NCBI GenBank assembly: GCA_023078685.1
Contig: JALGAS010000003.1
Coordinates: 5,332,001 to 5,396,000 of the forward strand
From: Neopestalotiopsis rosae
Taxonomy: Eukaryota; Ascomycota; Sordariomycetes; Amphisphaeriales; Sporocadaceae
Direction of reading: 5' to 3'
Length of the DNA stretch: 64,000 bases
The notes under the pieces are model-generated. The model saw only the letters and a program-made list of their open reading frames with translations, did no database searches and was not told where the DNA came from. Positions 41,535 through 54,146 of the stretch are shown here, one piece after another. Each line of letters begins with the position of its first letter. The first letter of the stretch is position 1. Both the position numbers and the translations under genes were made by a program.

Positions 41535-44500
41535 TAAGGTATTATATTAAATTCGGGGTAATTGCTTAAATCCGTATAAAGCTTTATTAAATTTATAAAT
41601 TTAATCCTTTTTTTTAGGGTTATTACTAATAAAATATAATAGCTATTTTATATAAATTTTTTCGTTAATATATCCGTAAAAAAAAGCGGTTTTAACGTTT
41701 ATTTATTCGATTTTTAAATTATATGCTATAACGATTGCGAAAAAAGCTTTATAATTTATAGGCTTAATTATTAAAGCAAAAATTTCGTTATAATTTATAT
41801 CTTTTTATTATTTAAAATTTTTAATAATTTATTATGCCTTATAGCGCTAAATTTTATTATTAAAACCTATTTTTAGCTTATAAACCTATTTCTTAAATAG
41901 CGGCTTATAATGCTTAAAAGGGGGAATTAGCGTTTAAATTTTATTATTTATAAAGGATTAATATTTTTAATTTATAATTTATTTTTAAAATACCTAATTT
42001 AGTGATTTTTGGGTATTTTAATAGTTTTTAGGCTTTTATAAATTTATTTTAATAATAATTTAAGCTAAAAACGCTAAATAATAACGAAATTATTTTTATA
42101 TTAAATAGGTTTTTTTAGCTAAATTTTTATTATTATACCGGATCGATTTTAGGCCTTATACGGGTGGTTTTTTATAGAAAAAAAGGTATTTATCGCTTTT
42201 TCGAATTAACCGCTATTAAGGAATTCGTAATTTTAGATTTATATTAAATATATTATATAATAATATAAATAATATATTAATTTTAGCTTATTTATTTTTA
42301 ATTTATTTTATACCGTTTAAAGCTAAATTTAATTTTCGAATTATGCGTAGCGTTAAAGGCTTAGGCAATAATAATTATTTTAATAATATAAAATATATTA
42401 GATTAATAAATATATTTAAGTATATTAAATCCTTTTTTAGAATATTAATCGGAGCTTTTTCCGTATAAGCTTAGGAGCGCTTTCGCGAAGGGTTATATTT
42501 TTTAATAAATTATTCGATCGTATAAATAAGAATAATAAGGTTTAGGTCGGTACCGGGTAGGCCGTTCGAGGGTAAGCCGTTTAAGGGTAGGCTAAACGGG
42601 ATATAATTAGGATTATTACGCTTTTTTTTGCTAAAAGGGCAGTAGCCGGCAATATAATCCTATTTTTTATCGAAAATAACGTTAGATATAATATAAATAA
42701 TTTTATTAAAAAGCAGGATATTATAGCTGGAAAAGCCGTAATAGCTAATTATTAAGCATTTAATAAATTAATTTTATAATTTTTTGCTTTATTAGCTTAA
42801 TATTAAGGTAAAGCCTTAAGCGCCGATAATTCGAAAATATAAAAGGTTAAGCTTTTTATCGTATTAGGCTTTATATAAAATTATATATAAGTAAATATTT
42901 AAATAGCGGTTATAAAGGTATACGATAATAAAAAGGACCGCTAGCTAATAGCGCTATAATAAGTTCGCCGAGGATAAAATAATACCGAGTCGTTTTTTAA
43001 TAAAATGGTTAAACCGCTTTATTATGCTATTAAATTAATATTATTGCGTTTTAATATATTTTAGCAATATATTTTTATTTTTATAAAAAAATTAAAATAA
43101 ATATAAGCTATTTTTACTTCCGCGATTAACGTAAAAAATCCGGTAGCGTTAAATATTTTATTCGAAAAAATTTAATAATTATTTAAAATTATTTAATAGC
43201 TTTTTGCTTTTTTTTATTTTTAATAAAAAGGCTTAAATAAATTATATAAAATTATTAATAAAAATAGCTTAATATTTAGAGTTATTATAATTTATATTAG
43301 CGAAAAGTTTATAAATATTAGCGTAAATATATTTAAAAAAACGTTTGCTTTTATAAATAATTTTTTATAAGGTTTTTCGCGAAGCCGCTTAAATATATAA
43401 TAATTATAAAAATAAGCGCTTTTTATAGGTTTTATATTAGTAGATATAAATAATAAGCGTTAAATATTTTAATTATTTAAATAAGCTAAACGTTTATATT
43501 AGATTTTTATATATAAATTTTTAATAAATATAGCGGAATAAGCGTAAATAATTTTATATTTAATTTAATTAATTATATAAAAGCCGTTATATTAAGTAGC
43601 GTTAAAGATGCGGCGGTTGCTTATTTTATAAATAGCGCTTTATTTAATAATAATTAATTTAACGTTTTTATTTTTTAGATTAAAAACGGATAAAAGGTTT
43701 ATATTTCCGTCGGGGTTATATAATATATCGTTTAATAATATATATAAAGTTTTATTTATAATAATTATAAAAAATTTAATAATTTTTATACCGCGTAATT
43801 AGATTATAATGCCCCTAATTCCGGAGATTAAAGGGCTAATATAAGGCTTTATATTAATAAAATCCTTTTAAAAATAAAAAATATTATTTAATATACCGGT
43901 ATTAAATAGGATAATATTTTTAAAAATTTATAAAAATATAAAAGCCTTATTATTTTTTATATTTTTTAAGGTAGGAAAATTATTTAATAAATCGTTAATA
44001 ATAGCGTTTTAGGGAATAAAGGCTAATAGCGTAATATTAAAAAATAAATTTAAAAAAATAATAAGCGCTAAAAAGGAGTTTACGGCGATATTAGCGGTTT
44101 TAGGAAAATTAACGCTATCCTGTTAAATAATGCTAATAAAAATATTATAGATTATTTATAGTTTATCGTTATTAGGTTCGCTATTTGCTAAATTTATATT
44201 AGCTTTTTCGTTTTTTTTTTATTTTTAGCTATTTCGCTTTTTAATGCGGCTTTCGCGCTTTTTAGCTAATTTATTTATAAATTTCTTTTTTAATTTAGGG
44301 TTTGCTTTTCGATATTTTAATATAACGTAATAACGATAATAATAATATAAATATTTTTTTTTATAATTAGGCTAATTAATATTTTAAAAATTATTTTAAT
44401 TTAAGTTACGGCGTTAGTTATTTCGCGGGGCGTTAATTAAAAATGCTATAGGGCCTAAAGCGTTAAGCTTAAGATTTTATTTTTTAATTTTAATTATAAT

Positions 44501-46338
44501 AAAAACAGTTTCGAAAAATATTATTAGATTAATATCGGTTTTAAATAAGCTATAATTTTAAAAAAAAGCGGTTTTAAAAATGCTATATTTTAAAAAAAAG
44601 CCGGAGAGGAAAATATAAATAAAAAGCGGTTTAGGAATTTTAAGCTTGCTTTTATTTTTTAAGTTTTTAAAATTTAATTTATATTTTTTAAATTTTTTAG
44701 CGAAATTAATAATATTATTTTTATAATCGGCGAATATAATAATAAATAAATTATTAATAATAAAATAAAATACGGCGTTACCGATTAATTTATAACGTTT
44801 TTTTAGCGCTTTTATTATATTAATAAAATTTTTTAATACGTTTTTATTCGTGGATAAAGGATTAAAATTCCGGATATATTTTAAAATATTAAAATCGTAT
44901 TTATTAATAATTAATAAATAAGCTTTAAATTAATAATTTTTTTAATTATTTTTTTTATTATCGTTTATTATTAGCTTTAATCGAAGGTATTTTCGGCCGA
45001 ATTTAGCCTAAGCTATTAATTTTATATAACGCTTAAATTTCGGGAATTAAAATAAATTATTTAATATAAATAATTAAGCGTAATTATTTTAATTTTAAAT
45101 AATTATTATCGTTATATTACCGAGCTTTTTTTAAAAATAATAATTTTACCGCTATTTTTTATAAAGTAGTAATTCGAAAGGCGTTCGAAGTATTTTAAGT
45201 TTTAGGAGAACGTTTCCGTTTCGTAATTTAATATATTTTTTATTATAATTTTATTTTCCGAGGTTATTTAAATAAAAAGTTAGGGGAATTAAATAATATT
45301 TTAGCGCTTAAAAAATAGGATTCGCAGCCGAAATTTATTATAGGAATAAAAGGTTTAAAATTAAATAGCGTAATTTTAAAGCCGAATAAATTATATTTTT
45401 AATTAAGTAATAAAAATGCTTTAGGATTAATAATAATGCTTAAAAAAAATAAAAATAAAATTAAAAAAATCGAAATTTTATTTAGCGAATATTCGCTTTT
45501 ATTATAATTTTTTTTAAAATAAATTTTAAAACGTAATATTTTTAGGGATTTTATTAATCGTAGAAATTTATAATAATCGATAAATCGGTAAATTTAGCTT
45601 AATAATATTGGCTAAAAGCGAAGATTATATTTTAATGCTATCGTAAATAATTTTCGTAATTTTTTATATATTATAAATAAGGCTTTTTTATTATTTAATT
45701 AATATAAAAAATGCTTTTATATTTTTATAAAAAGAGTTTTTAGGGCAAAATTCCTAAATAAATATAAATCGTATTTTTTTATATAATTATAATAATAATT
45801 ATATTTAATAAAATTATAAATTTTCGTAAAACTTACCTATTATTAAGGAAATTCGGGTTTTTATATTTAATAGCCGTTATTTAGCGCTAAATAATAGCGT
45901 CGAGCGCTATAAAGCGCTAAATAGCTTAGCGGTAATATTAAGCGTTAATATAAAGCGCTAAATAAGCGCCGTATATTATTAATAAGCCGCTAAATATTTT
46001 TAGCGAAATATAGCGTTAAATTAAATTAATTTAATAAGACGTAAAATGGTAATTCGCGAATTAAAGGTAGAGAATTATAAATTAAAATTATATATTATTT
46101 TTAAGCGATATCCGGTTATTTAGTCGTTATTATATAAAAAAGAAAAAATATTTTATAATAGCCTTAATTTTTAAGAAATTTTAATATTACCGTAATAATA
46201 AAGAATTTTTAATCGATTTTTGCTATATATCGAAAATAAGGCGGTAAAGCCTTTATTTTTGCGGAATTCGGAGGAATAATGCAAAATTATTCTAATTAAA
46301 AATATAAAAGTTTTTTAAAAATAAAAATCGTAAGCTTT
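41535..46338. other. RIP-decayed interior of the outer element, right part
   Basis: 4.8 kb of extremely AT-rich DNA without any open frame, representing the gag to integrase region of the leftward outer element. TpA is very common, CpA and TpG are rare, and CpG is still present. That pattern separates RIP from CpG deamination. Individual domains are no longer legible to me. An extra unrecognised insertion is possible, as the element is long for copia. Confidence 0.65.
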
Positions 46339-46352
46339 CCGGGCTTATAACC
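46339..46352 (-). other. Outer element primer-binding site, RIP-altered
   Basis: The sense strand reads GGTTATAAGCCCGG directly after the right LTR. It equals the inner element's primer-binding site except for one G-to-A change, so both elements use the same half-tRNA-Met priming. Confidence 0.75.
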
Positions 46353-46503
46353 TATTAAAATAAAATAAGGTTATAATAAATAAAATAATTAATTAATTAG
46401 TTAAATATTTATATATAATTATAAATATAATAAAAATTATATATAGGTAGAGATAGTGGGTTATAAAGTCCGAAATGCAGGAGGCTGGGCTCCTATTTTA
46501 ATA
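46353..46503 (-). repeat. Outer element LTR (5' LTR, right)
   Basis: 151 bp aligned to 32853-33003. The starting TG is now TA. Changes relative to the left LTR are almost all G-to-A in the first 60 bp, while a few sites near the right end keep G or C where the left copy has A or T. The last base is followed by the target duplication aaacc. Confidence 0.85.
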
Positions 46504-46515
46504 AAACCAAATAGC

Positions 46516-47958
46516 ATGACGCGGGAGCCCCAGGCGCGGCGTCTGGATGTTGCCATTGTCGGCGGCGGCATCATTGGTGTTATGACAGCGATCGGCCTCT
46601 TGCGTCGAGGTATGCGTGTTAAGATTTACGAGCGCTCGCTGTCGTGGCACGAGATCGGCGCCGGTTTCGGCTTCACGGGCGTCGCGCGGGAATGCATGAA
46701 GCGTCTTGACCCGGCGCTCTTCGAGCTCTTCAGCAGCATCAGCCAGAAGACGAGCTCCAACGAGCACACTCGCTACTGGGACGCATTCCACCCGCGCACC
46801 AAGGACGAGGCGGAGGACGAGACCAAGTCGCTACTCTTCCAGATGCCCCAGGGCGAGTTGGACTTTTGGGGCGCCGTCCGCTCACAACTTCTACTCGGGA
46901 TGGCTGCTCTTCTGCCCAAGGATGTCGTCTCCTTTGGGAGTCGTCTCGTGAACTACGTAGAGCAGCCAGACAATGGCAGAGTGACATTGCACTTTGCAGA
47001 CGGCGGTATCGCTGAAGCTAATGTATTAATCGGTTGCGACGGTGTTCACTCGACGATTCGTGAGCTATTGTTCGGGTCTGAACATCCTGCTTCTCGTCCA
47101 ATGTTTAGCCACGTCGTGGCATACCGTACCATGGTCCCCATGGCGCAGGGAATCGAGGCTCTCGGGAAGGACAAAGCCTTGAGCGCTTGCATGCATTGTG
47201 GGCCTGATGTGAACATGATGTCTTATCCGGTCTGTCATGTCCTTGCATATACTTTGTTCTTTTTCGCCAGTTCCTTGCGCGCATCAATCCAAGCTAATCA
47301 TGTTCATGTGCAGGTGTTGAACGGCACTCTTCTGAACGTCGCCCTCTTTGCTCATGAGCCGTCAGAATTTCCCAATGCCGATACTATGACAGTGCCCACC
47401 ACTCGGGACGAGATAATTCAAGTCACTGCAGGATTGAGTCCACATATCGGTGAGATCTCAAGACTGTTTCCTGAGAAGAGTGTCAAATGGGGAATCTACG
47501 ACATGTTCGATAATCCTGCGCCAGACTTTACTCGGGGCTCGGTTTGCATAGCTGGCGATGCCGCACATGCCAGCAGTCCACATCAAGGAGCTGGAGCCTG
47601 CATGGGGGTAGAGGATGCGCTCGTCCTTTGTGAAGTCCTCGAGGCAGCCCAGAGTATATTGAGCGAGATTTCTCTGCGGAAGAATGGGCATGGTAGAGTG
47701 GAGACATCTACCTCCGATAGCTTGGTCGTCAAGCAAGCATTGCGTGCCTATGCGATGGAGAGGATGGAGCGCAGTCAGTGGTTGGTGCAAAGCTCTCGAG
47801 AAATGGGCGATATGTATCAATGGCGGCATGGACCGACGGGCAGAGACACCGATCAATGTCGTAATAAGCTAGCACATGCATCGCGGAAACTCTGGGACTT
47901 TGATGTTGACCGCATGATTGTGGGTGTGAGAGAGAAAGCGCATGCTCAGGCAATTTGA
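46516..47958 (+). CDS. SorC/TropB-like FAD-dependent monooxygenase
   Basis: Two exons, 46516-47229 and 47314-47958, with an 84-nt intron (GTCTGT...GTGCAG) give 452 residues. The intron is a multiple of three, so the frame stays open through it, but the protein-like reading YPV|LNGTLLNVALF needs its removal. FAD motifs: VAIVGGGIIGV (GxGxxG), IGCDGVHSTIRE (DG motif, near 175) and CIAGDAAHASSPHQGAG (GD motif, near 317). Related enzymes hydroxylate and dearomatise the aldehyde released by the partner NR-PKS. The ATG chosen lies 7 bp after the retroelement's target duplication, and an in-frame ATG at 46456 falls inside the LTR and is rejected. Its native promoter has been separated from it. Confidence 0.85.
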   Translation: MTREPQARRLDVAIVGGGIIGVMTAIGLLRRGMRVKIYERSLSWHEIGAGFGFTGVARECMKRLDPALFELFSSISQKTSSNEHTRYWDAFHPRTKDEAEDETKSLLFQMPQGELDFWGAVRSQLLLGMAALLPKDVVSFGSRLVNYVEQPDNGRVTLHFADGGIAEANVLIGCDGVHSTIRELLFGSEHPASRPMFSHVVAYRTMVPMAQGIEALGKDKALSACMHCGPDVNMMSYPVCHVLAYTLFFFASSLRASIQANHVHVQVLNGTLLNVALFAHEPSEFPNADTMTVPTTRDEIIQVTAGLSPHIGEISRLFPEKSVKWGIYDMFDNPAPDFTRGSVCIAGDAAHASSPHQGAGACMGVEDALVLCEVLEAAQSILSEISLRKNGHGRVETSTSDSLVVKQALRAYAMERMERSQWLVQSSREMGDMYQWRHGPTGRDTDQCRNKLAHASRKLWDFDVDRMIVGVREKAHAQAI

Positions 47959-49663
47959 AGCAATGTAATCAGTTCTACTTTCTTGATTCTTGACCACACC
48001 AGAGTTGGCATTCTGAATCTCTACCCAGTTACCTATTGCTCAAAATTTTGAGAGTTCTCGGGGCATGTGTTTGTGACCTTACTACAATGCAGATACTGGA
48101 TGATTATATTCGTGCCCGTTCTGGATTATATATACTCAATGCCATCATATGAACACTTCACGAACGCGTTATGAACATTTATACTAAGGAAAACCTTAAG
48201 CTATAATAAAATTTCTCCGAAAAGAAGCGAGGAACTCAACTATAGGCGAAAACAAGAGACGAATAAAAAAAGAAAAACTTATCAATTAACTATATATTTT
48301 AGCATTTATATATTTTCGCGTCATTATATCATAAAGGAATAAAATAAGAAAAGCTTATATTGACTAAATTGAGCAGTTTCGTATCGTTTTCACATATTTC
48401 TAAGTTTCTTTCCAACGTCCTACACTGAAGATATTTACACGAATAAGTGAATATGGCGACTTTTAGCGGAAAACAGGGTTTGCACTTAAATATTCCGGGT
48501 CATTATACCTCGATCCTACACTCAGTATCCAATGGCAAGAGTGATTGGCAGCGGGTTGTTTAACAAGGTCAACTATATCAGATGCACCGTGGATTGAATC
48601 AATGACGTCTGCTCCAGCTCATCCTTTGAAACGCCACATTATGGCAAGTAAGTGAATGTGTAGCGGACATGGCGATCCAACGTGAAAGGATTATGCACTT
48701 TTCAGGGATCATAAATAATTCACTCATATCCATTGTTCCAAGCAGATTCAGGCCGGTCCCGAACAGATCGTCATATCTACCTTGAGATAATGGTCGCACA
48801 GGAATCCTAACGCTGACGAAAAGCGTTGTCCACGGGTTGGTCGGGCTGAACTATTGTTGGAAATCCCATAGCTTCTGCATGTCGTTGAAAGCGAAAGCCG
48901 AAGTGCGATCTGCAGCCGCGGAGACACACAAAACTCTTCTCCACCTGTAAGTGGTCAGATAGGAGTTCTGCGGCCCGCTGCTGCTTACGTCCATAAGGTG
49001 GTAAACGCGTGCGCCACAGCTTATGGGACTTGGCCTAGTGTCGTCTGGACCGCTTCGCCATTTACCCGGACTGCCAAGATTTCTCTCGGGGATTTCGATG
49101 CCCTGCCCATTATGGTGGGCCAGTCATGTTGTAATGCGGCAAGGCCCCAGACGACGATGAGAAGCCCGATCGACGGTAGGCACCGCATTTGTGGCTTACA
49201 AGTAAGGAGCTGCATCAAGACAAACGCGCAAAACTGCATTTCCTAGAAGAATCAAGTTCACCCAGCAGGCCTTCTTGTCTCTCCATTGTTGGTATGGTCC
49301 TAATCGACAGAAGGATTCGTTATGGTTCTGCAGTCATACATACCTACATTTGCTGGTCTAGGGCGGGGCTTGCATGCAACTGGCGTCAGGGATGTACTCT
49401 GTAGGACTCGCCTACCAACGTGGGATATGCACTTCTGCTGATTAACACATGGTTTACTGAGTGATAAGGATTCACCGACAGTATGTCAGATCATTCTGGC
49501 TCGCCAAGCTTGGGTTCACGCCACTCAGCCCACAATAGAGGTTGTGAACAGCCGGCAATTGTTATACGTCCATTCGATCATAAACAACTTGTTTCGCTCC
49601 AGCCATTTGTATTATACCAGAAAACGCACATTATATTGAAAGAAATCGTTCCCGTTTGAAAAT
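47959..49663. other. Intergenic stretch, no supported gene
   Basis: 1.7 kb holding the monooxygenase 3' flank, an AT-rich stretch at about 48160-48420 and the regulator promoter. Short open frames on both strands show no motif. No RNA gene recognised. Confidence 0.4.
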
Positions 49664-51730
49664 ATGCAGGCCCCCGGATGGAGGCAGCAACCTGGGTTCG
49701 CATGCGAGGAGTGCCGTCAACGCAAGGCACGATGTGACCGCCGACAGCCGCGATGCAGTTCTTGCATTGACAGCGGAGCCGATTGTGTCACTGTGATGCA
49801 GAGACCGCGCAGAGGACCCAAGAAAGGCCAGCTCGATATGATGAGATCACGTATTGGTGAGTATTACGTCTATAATGCGAGTCGACCTGGATTGCCATTA
49901 CTGCCCTGTGCATTAATTAACCATACATATTGCTGGGAATGGGCGGACATGCATCTTTTATTGACACTCTTGTACTTCTCAGCGGTGCTCGAAAGCGAAC
50001 TGCAGAAGAAGATTGAACCGAGTGTCGGACAGCCAAGTCCAATGGAGATCGCTGCCCCAGAGGAATCATTCCGCAAAACATCAACGGCGTCATTGGAGAA
50101 CTGTTCGTGGAATGATATCAACCTTATTTCCGATGCGTTCCTGGACCAAACTGCCGGCTCGGCGGACCCTTATCTCAACTGGTCTCAGACAACTCCTACA
50201 ATGGATATTGGTAGTACATTTGGATCAAGCGAGGAATCGAACAACCAGTATCCCATGTTGACGCTACCCATGGTATTCGAGGATATATCAGATACAGAGA
50301 ATGTCAGCGTCGTCAAGTCAGGTGATAGTAAAGTGGATATACCAAAATTGATGTTGGTCGACTTGTAGGTCCATGCTCGTTTGCATGTACCCCTGTACAT
50401 TTCTTGGCACATTTACTGATCAATGGTCTATAGGGATGATGTGTACTTTGATATAGTCCACTGCATCTGCCCAATGATTCATCAAAGACAGTACTTCTCA
50501 TGGGCGAGATACGAAACTGTCTCTCCGGCTCGTCAGTGTCTGAGATTTGCAATGCGCACTTTAGCGGCGGCCATGTCGCCTTCACATCACGATCTTGTCG
50601 ACAGACTCTATACACAAACTCGTTGCCTGCTAGAAGAGAACAAGCCCGTGCCAAATAAGGACACATCGTGCCCTAAGTCTCCCGACCAAGCCCAGATTGA
50701 ACTCATCCAAGCATGGCTTCTACTAGCTCATTATGAATCTATGAGGGTCAATGAATGGCAGGCTATGCTCACAGCTGGTTATGCTTTCCGTCTCGTCCAA
50801 ATGGCACGATTGTATGAGATTGACAAATTCAAGAGTATAGCATCAGGTATAATAAGTGAAACCAGCATGGATGGAGACGAGTTCACTGGGTCAGAAGTCG
50901 GAAGGCGGACATTCTGGGTAGCCTACAACCTCGACTGCTTCCTATCGTGGCGTAGCGAGAGACCGCTAATTCTGTACGAAGATATGGTATGTGCAAAGAA
51001 AGCCTGCTAGACCCAGATGAAACAGCCAGATGAACTCATGCCAAATTTTGCGCAGGTGAATACTCATCTACCAGCACCAGAAGCAAACTTTCACAATGGT
51101 CAGCCCATTGTCACCGAGTCTCTTGCCGACGCCCTGAACTCCAATGAAGCCATCGGGACGTCGCCATTCGCCGAATGCATCGTTCTGGCAACATTGCCCA
51201 GTCGATGTATGGCGCATCATCGAGCATCGCTCAAAGAGAGCCAAACGGAACCACGCAGGTTCTGGGCTCGCCATGAGTGGCTGAGTTCCGCGGTGGAAAA
51301 GCGGATAGAGTTGCGTGCACAAAGCTCGGCCACCACAGCCATTACGACCGTGGAGCGTGATCCCATGCTCTTCTTCACTCACATGCTGGCGCATAGCGCC
51401 ATTATCACCCTCGGTGTCACCGTGCGTGGCATGTCGAGGCAGAGGGCTGGCGAGCAGTCACTCATAATTCCCGTGCATGAGCAGCGCGCCAATTGGGCCA
51501 CCACCTACATTGTACAGCTAGTCAAGGCATTTCCCTCCCTCAGCTGCTTCAAAGCTCACCCTTTTCTGCCGATCCCACTCGTCTCTGCTATCGGCGCCCT
51601 GATGGAACAGAATCCAAAGGAGGGAAACACGGCTGACGTTGATACTCTGCAGCATCTCCTCACGGACTTGGGCCACGTGAATAACCTGGCTCAGAAGATT
51701 GCGGAGACTTACACAGAAGCGCCACCATGA
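49664..51730 (+). CDS. Zn2Cys6 transcription factor, likely cluster regulator
   Basis: Four exons, 49664-49856, 49983-50364, 50434-50986 and 51056-51730, give 600 residues in phase. Introns are 126, 69 and 69 nt with GTGAGT, GTAGGT and GTATGT donors. Cysteines 14, 17, 24, 31, 34 and 41 have the canonical C-x2-C-x6-C-x6-C-x2-C-x6-C spacing, followed by RPRRGPKKG and a short heptad-like helix (IAVLESELQKK) formed across intron 1. The middle holds a fungal-specific regulatory region (DIVHCICPMIHQRQYFS, then RRTFWVAYNLDCFLS and LPAPEANF). It lies inside the PKS cluster, so it probably activates it. Nothing in the sequence shows its binding site. Confidence 0.85.
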
Positions 51731-51816
51731 TTGCGCTAGAAACATTGTCACGAACCTCTTTCTTGTACGACAAGGATATGATCGAAAGTTGGTCTTCATT
51801 GTACTAGAGCGTCCGG

Positions 51817-53409
51817 CTAGATATTCCCCTTGGAGGGACCATGTACTTCAGCGATAGCGTCGTATATAAGTTTCCCGTGTTTCTCATCTAGTAAAGAGAT
51901 CCATAGAGAAGACTTCAAGATTTCAAGCATATGAATCCATGACCTGATTTCACATCTCTCAACCTGCATCCGCAGAGAATTCCTCAACCAACATTCATCT
52001 GCAACTGAAAATGTAGACAATGCTCCAATCATAAGAAGCCAGAGTGATATATGTGGAGGAATTATTTCATCGAGGGCATATTTTTGGAGATACCTTCGGT
52101 ACAGTTCCGAAAAGGGGTGATCAGGTGATTTCAGGTCCTCCCATTGCAAGAAGATATGATTAGTAAAGGTCAGTACGCCAAGCCTCACTGCTTCGTCTAG
52201 TGTTCCCGCCTCAAATTTCATGTGGAGCACACGGTACATGACCGCTGTCATTGTTTCATAGATTGCTGCAGGCTCCAAAAGCATGTGCGTTTGTGTCCCT
52301 AGATTGGCCAGTAGACAAAACCTTCTCATCACCCCCCAGATGTCGGCTAGGTCTTGGTGAAGACTTTCCTTGAGGTGTCGATCACGGCTGCAGTATGCGC
52401 TATCACTAGCAGTCGAGCTCAACTGGGATGGGTACTCAGGCATTGGGTCGCTGAGCTTAGAATAGAATATCGGATCCGAATCAGCGAGCAGCGCGATGCT
52501 CAAATCACATCTGCATGAGCATCAGCACGGAGACATCATGATGGGCCAGCCTCGAATACTGTAGTACCTCCAGATTTCTACCAAGAGCTTTGTGTTGTGA
52601 TCAAAGAGCTTCAGGCCTCCGCGCAGATCCGTCATCTTGCGCAGACCATGCATGTGCTGCTGAGAAATGGCGATGTGCCCGTCAAAGGCCGCAGCGCTAG
52701 CCAGTTTCAAAACAGCACTGATGGTAGCATCGGAGACTTTTGCCTCGTCATCATTCCCCTCCAGTCTCTGTCGCAGGATTCGGAGACCTTTCAGGTAGTG
52801 AAGCGTAGCCACCGGGTTGACCTTGTGCCGGGGTAGGCTGCGCAGAATCCTGTCGACAAAGCTTTGTATGGCAAAGGCGTTGATGTGCCAGGCTGCAGCG
52901 TCGTTGCCGGTGGGAAAGTACCATGCTTGGCCTGGAGGGTGAAAGCCGATTCCCGTTAATAGAGGGAAAATGATGCGCATGGCCACGCTAAAGACTAAAG
53001 AAGAGAAGAGTTATTCAAGGGTTCGATCAACCTAGTAGTACATCGTACGACAACATGGGTTCTGTATGGTATCTAACCCACCTTGTTGCATTTCCCAGAG
53101 TACCGAGGGCTCTATCTCCCCGGGGAAGTCAAAAAAGTGCGGGTGCAGGAAGGAGTAGGATGGTTGCAACCCTGAGAGCATGCTGATCACATCGTGAAAA
53201 GTGACCTGGGTCGAGCGACGGGCGGCCTCAGCAGCCGGAGCAAGGACAGAAGCGGCGGCCAATCTCTTGACTGTCTTTGCCTTTTTACCGCGCATGACGT
53301 GGCTTCTGATCAACTTTCGCGTGGCCTGGTCGGTCTTTTCGGCATTTGATGAGACAATGAATGGCATGTCGCACGATAACCGAGAACGTGCCCCCGCGGT
53401 GTCGGCCAT
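51817..53409 (-). CDS. Transcription-factor-like protein without zinc cluster
   Basis: Three exons (53409-53082, 52994-52568, 52510-51817) with introns of 87 and 57 nt give 482 residues. An internal ATG at 53367 (MPFIVSS) may be the true start. The N-terminus has TRKLIRSHVMRGKKAKT, a conserved opening of many fungal proteins annotated as transcription-factor-domain or tachykinin-family proteins, followed by a helical regulatory-like region (YLKGLRILRQRLE, HMHGLRKMTDLRGGL). No Cys cluster or other DNA-binding motif is present. It is convergent with the Zn2Cys6 gene (86 bp apart) and divergent from the SDR gene. Cluster membership is uncertain. Confidence 0.7.
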
Positions 53410-54146
53410 TTTGGATCTCTTGGCGCTGTATGGTTTGTTTCCCTAAAGCGGTCAAGGGTCGATAAGCGTAGCATTAGATGAGGACGGGACAAAGAAATTA
53501 AAGCAAGGCCGCGCGCTCAGCCCCTTATGGAAAGTATGTGGAGGAAGGGAGGGCGAAGAAGGATGTCAGAGTTTGAGACAAGTCATATTTTGCCAATCTC
53601 ACCCATCGATGACGGCCCGCATGTGGGGGTGCTGACTGCTTGTATGGCCTGAATGGGTACAAGGTACAAATTCTCAGGTAAGATGGGATACGTGCCTTGT
53701 GTAACATAAGCAGTCAGTCGAGCCAGTCTTGTCAGCTTGCCAGGCCGCCCCGGTGCCTGCCCCTGCATCTGCACCTATAAACCTTCCCGAGAGGGCGTTG
53801 ATGCCAAGCTTTTACTGTATGCCATATCGGGTATAGCAGAGAATGGGGTCCAGTCCAACTTGGGACCGGGACTGAGACATGAGTCTGTCACCCGGCCAAT
53901 GTATACATACCGAAAATCCGCAGTCAGGGTTCATTGGGGGGATAAACGGATTTAAGAGGTTTTGATTCTAGCATTGGTTGTAAATTTGCCACTCCATCTA
54001 AAATTGACTGGAAAATACAATTAGAAAGGTCTCCTTTGATACGTGCTACGTTTTTGACAAGTCGTGTCAGTGACAATAAAAGCTTTCTACTCACTGCTAC
54101 AACGAGGCGGGAAGATCAACTTTGATGCTCCTGTTTCGTCAACAAA
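53410..54146. promoter_or_regulatory. Divergent promoter region between TF-like and SDR genes
   Basis: 737 bp between divergent start codons. No clear TATA or repeated motif was identified. Short open frames are unsupported. Confidence 0.35.

Larger units (their letters stand above)
32853..46503 (-). mobile_element. Outer Ty1/copia retrotransposon, heavily RIPed, with nested insertions
   Basis: Bounded by 151-bp LTRs (32853-33003 and 46353-46503) and an imperfect 5-bp target duplication (gaacc at left, aaacc at 46504-46508). It points left: the primer-binding site lies beside the right LTR (46339-46352) and a polypurine tract beside the left LTR (33004-33011). Interior DNA is extremely AT-rich, almost without CpA, while CpG persists, and has no long open frame. 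A reverse transcriptase relic is legible on the minus strand at 40862-40887 as ITVYVNDL, where YVDD has become YVND by G-to-A. Removing two nested insertions leaves about 7.3 kb. It separates the NR-PKS from its divergent monooxygenase partner. Confidence 0.85.

Noticed and set aside
33004..46338. CRISPR-like or satellite arrays in the AT-rich block
   Set aside because: No regularly spaced repeats. The apparent repetitiveness is due to extreme TA-rich composition after RIP.
46456..46515. Upstream in-frame ATG for the monooxygenase
   Set aside because: It lies inside the retroelement LTR, and the added residues do not resemble a flavoprotein N-terminus. The ATG at 46516 gives the expected length.
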